Assembly (NCBI GenBank): GCA_964632495.1
Contig: CAZWDS010000024.1
Span: 1-40,895 of the forward strand
DNA length: 40,895 nt
Source: CALKXV01 sp964632495
Lineage (GTDB): Bacteria; Pseudomonadota; Alphaproteobacteria; Rhodobacterales; Rhodobacteraceae
Reading direction: 5' to 3'
Of the stretch, positions 39,519-40,895 are shown piece by piece (position 1 is the first letter of the stretch; every line of letters begins with the position of its first letter). Both the position numbers and the translations under genes were made by a program. Below the pieces are notes generated by a model, which did no database searches, was not told the DNA's origin, and saw only the letters and a program-made list of their open reading frames with translations.

Positions 39519-40751
39519 TCAATTTGAACCGGACTGCGCCGCGCGATACCACGCGACGATCTGGCCGCGTTCTTGTTGGGTCATTTCGGTGATATTGGCC
39601 GGTGGCATGGCATGGCTGCGCCCTGATTGGATATAGATTTGACGCGCGTGCCGGGCGATGTCGCCGCGGGTTTCCAGATGCACGCCTTTCGGGGCCCAAA
39701 GCATCCCGTCCCACAAAGGTTCACGCGCGTGGCACATAGAACAGCGGCCCAAGACCACGCTTTCGGCGGCTTCGAACTCGGCCAGTTCAGTCAGTCGGGT
39801 TTCGATTGGCGAGAGGGGGCGGGCTTCGGCGTCCTCATAGCTGTCACCTATGGGACCGGTGGATAGCCATGCGATCAGGATAAAGATGATTGCCGTCGCC
39901 GCCCATGTCCAATGGGGATTGCCTTTGCGCGCATGGTGCGTGTTGAACCAGTGCCGGATCGTGACGCCCATCAGGAACACGAGTGCGGCGATGGCCCAGG
40001 CATGGGGTGTCGCAAAGGCCAGCGGGTAATGGTTCGTCAGCATCAGGAAGATGACAGGCAAGGTCAGATAGTTGTTGTGGGTCGAGCGCAGCTTGGCGAT
40101 TTTGCCGTATTTGGCATCCGGCGTGCGTCCGGCTTTCAGATCGGCCACCACGATGCGTTGGTTGGGCATAATGATGAAAAACACATTGGCCGTCATGATC
40201 GTCGCGGTGAATGCCCCAAGGTGCAGCATAGCCGCGCGTCCGGTGAAGACTTGGTGATAGCCCCAACTCATCGCGATCAGGATGATGAACAAGAGAACCA
40301 TCAGGGTGGTGGGCTGTTCGCCGAGCGGGGATTTACAAAGAAAATCATAGAGTAACCAGCCGATCATCAAGCTGCCTGCCGAGATCAGGATGCCTTGCCA
40401 GAGCGTCAGATCGGCTTTGCCGGGTTCGATCAGGTATAATTCGCCGCCCGCCCAATAGACGATCATCAACAAGGCCGCGCCCGAAAGCCATGTCCAATAG
40501 CTTTCCCATTTGAACCACGTCAGATGCTCGGGCATGGCGTCAGGCGCGACCATGTACTTCTGGATGTGATAGAAGCCGCCACCGTGGACTTGCCATTCTT
40601 CGCCGTCAGCCGGACCGGGGACGTTGCGGTTCAGGCCCAGATCCAGCGCGATGAAATAGAACGACGATCCAATCCATGCAATCGCGGTGATCACATGCAG
40701 CCAGCGGACCGCAAATTCGGCCCATTCCCAGAAGATGGCAAGATCGTACAT
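39519..40751 (-). CDS. puuD: Membrane urate oxidase fused to cytochrome c (PuuD)
   Basis: The 410-aa protein has an N-terminal urate-oxidase membrane domain with about eight helices (AEFAVRWLHVITAIAWIGSSFYFIALD, WTWLSGAALLMIVYW, TANVFFIIMPNQRIVVADLKAGR, STHNNYLTLPVIFLMLTNHYP) and a C-terminal cytochrome c domain with heme motif CSMCH (337-341) and probable distal Met in SHAMPPANITEM. This is the PuuD layout, in which urate is hydroxylated and electrons go to cytochrome c instead of O2. It starts at ATG 40751. A leader with two inverted repeats lies upstream. The downstream oxygenase gene is close enough for co-transcription. Confidence 0.93.
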   Translation of the reverse strand: MYDLAIFWEWAEFAVRWLHVITAIAWIGSSFYFIALDLGLNRNVPGPADGEEWQVHGGGFYHIQKYMVAPDAMPEHLTWFKWESYWTWLSGAALLMIVYWAGGELYLIEPGKADLTLWQGILISAGSLMIGWLLYDFLCKSPLGEQPTTLMVLLFIILIAMSWGYHQVFTGRAAMLHLGAFTATIMTANVFFIIMPNQRIVVADLKAGRTPDAKYGKIAKLRSTHNNYLTLPVIFLMLTNHYPLAFATPHAWAIAALVFLMGVTIRHWFNTHHARKGNPHWTWAATAIIFILIAWLSTGPIGDSYEDAEARPLSPIETRLTELAEFEAAESVVLGRCSMCHAREPLWDGMLWAPKGVHLETRGDIARHARQIYIQSGRSHAMPPANITEMTQQERGQIVAWYRAAQSGSN

Positions 40752-40827
40752 AAATTGGCCCCTTTTACCTGGGCGTTATCTGAGCCAGCTCGCAGGTGGA
40801 GTGCAAGGGGTCTGGTTAGGAACGTCT

Positions 40828-40878
40828 GCTTTGCGGGACAAAGCATGGGTAATCGGGCTGACCAGATAGCTGGGTCAG
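40828..40878 (-). promoter_or_regulatory. Inverted repeats in the puuD leader
   Basis: GCTTTG (40828-40833) pairs with CAAAGC (40839-40844), and CTGACCAG (40858-40865) pairs with CTGGGTCAG (40870-40878) with one bulged G. They lie 75-130 bases upstream of puuD. They could be operator half-sites or a structured leader RNA. No riboswitch consensus was recognised with confidence. Confidence 0.35.
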
Positions 40879-40895
40879 GTTCTTGATAGAGTTGC

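Noticed and set aside
40840..40895. TPP riboswitch-like text (GAACCTGA on the minus strand) near the window end
   Set aside because: The following UAAUACCAGCG-type core and the CUGAGA arm are missing, and puuD is not a thiamin gene.

Overview
The window reads as about 40.9 kb of an alphaproteobacterial chromosome, almost certainly Rhodobacterales (Roseobacter group). The evidence is the gene order dusB(nifR3)-ntrB-ntrC-ntrY-ntrX-(kinase/receiver)-trkA-trkH-hfq-hflX, an NtrC without the sigma-54 contact loop as in Rhodobacter, an ispF-pgpA-pncC cluster, a PuuD-type urate oxidase and high-GC codon use. Two runs of exactly ten N (8114-8123 and 12995-13004) are scaffold gaps. I saw no tRNA, rRNA, CRISPR array, insertion sequence or prophage gene.

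Region 1 (1-958, minus) holds the 5' part of accC and all of accB (acetyl-CoA carboxylase). Region 2 (1119-14575) is a reductive pyrimidine-degradation locus. PreT and PreA reduce uracil/thymine, HydA opens the dihydropyrimidine ring, and a Zn-dependent amidohydrolase releases beta-alanine, ammonia and CO2. A RutR-type TetR repressor is divergent from the main operon, with a near-consensus RutR operator between them. A complete ABC importer (ATPase, two permeases, Thi5/NMT1-type binding protein) closes the operon before a strong terminator. Passenger genes are an SUFU-domain protein, a 97-aa protein, a class II aldolase-like protein, a small periplasmic protein and a tandem GNAT protein. Two-hairpin palindromic elements precede preA and the first permease gene.

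Region 3 (14576-20277) has a gene-poor stretch with a possible 30-aa ORF, a shortened oligopeptide-type binding protein with a Tat signal, an orphan histidine kinase, an ammonium transporter, and the overlapping ispF-pgpA-pncC genes. Region 4 (20465-34293) is the nitrogen and potassium regulatory block: dusB-ntrBC, ntrYX, an overlapping kinase/receiver pair, trkA-trkH, hfq-hflX. Together these cover ammonia sensing, K+ uptake and sRNA-based control.

Region 5 (34340-40895) has a membrane-anchored penicillin-amidase-family acylase divergent from a 3-hydroxyisobutyrate-dehydrogenase-family gene, a YSC84-like lipoprotein, and a two-gene operon of puuD (urate oxidase fused to cytochrome c) with a 2-oxoglutarate/Fe(II) oxygenase of the HalD/BesD type. 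Nitrogen salvage from pyrimidines, urate and ammonium, beside Ntr regulation, is the common theme. All family assignments come from reading motifs; no database search was run.
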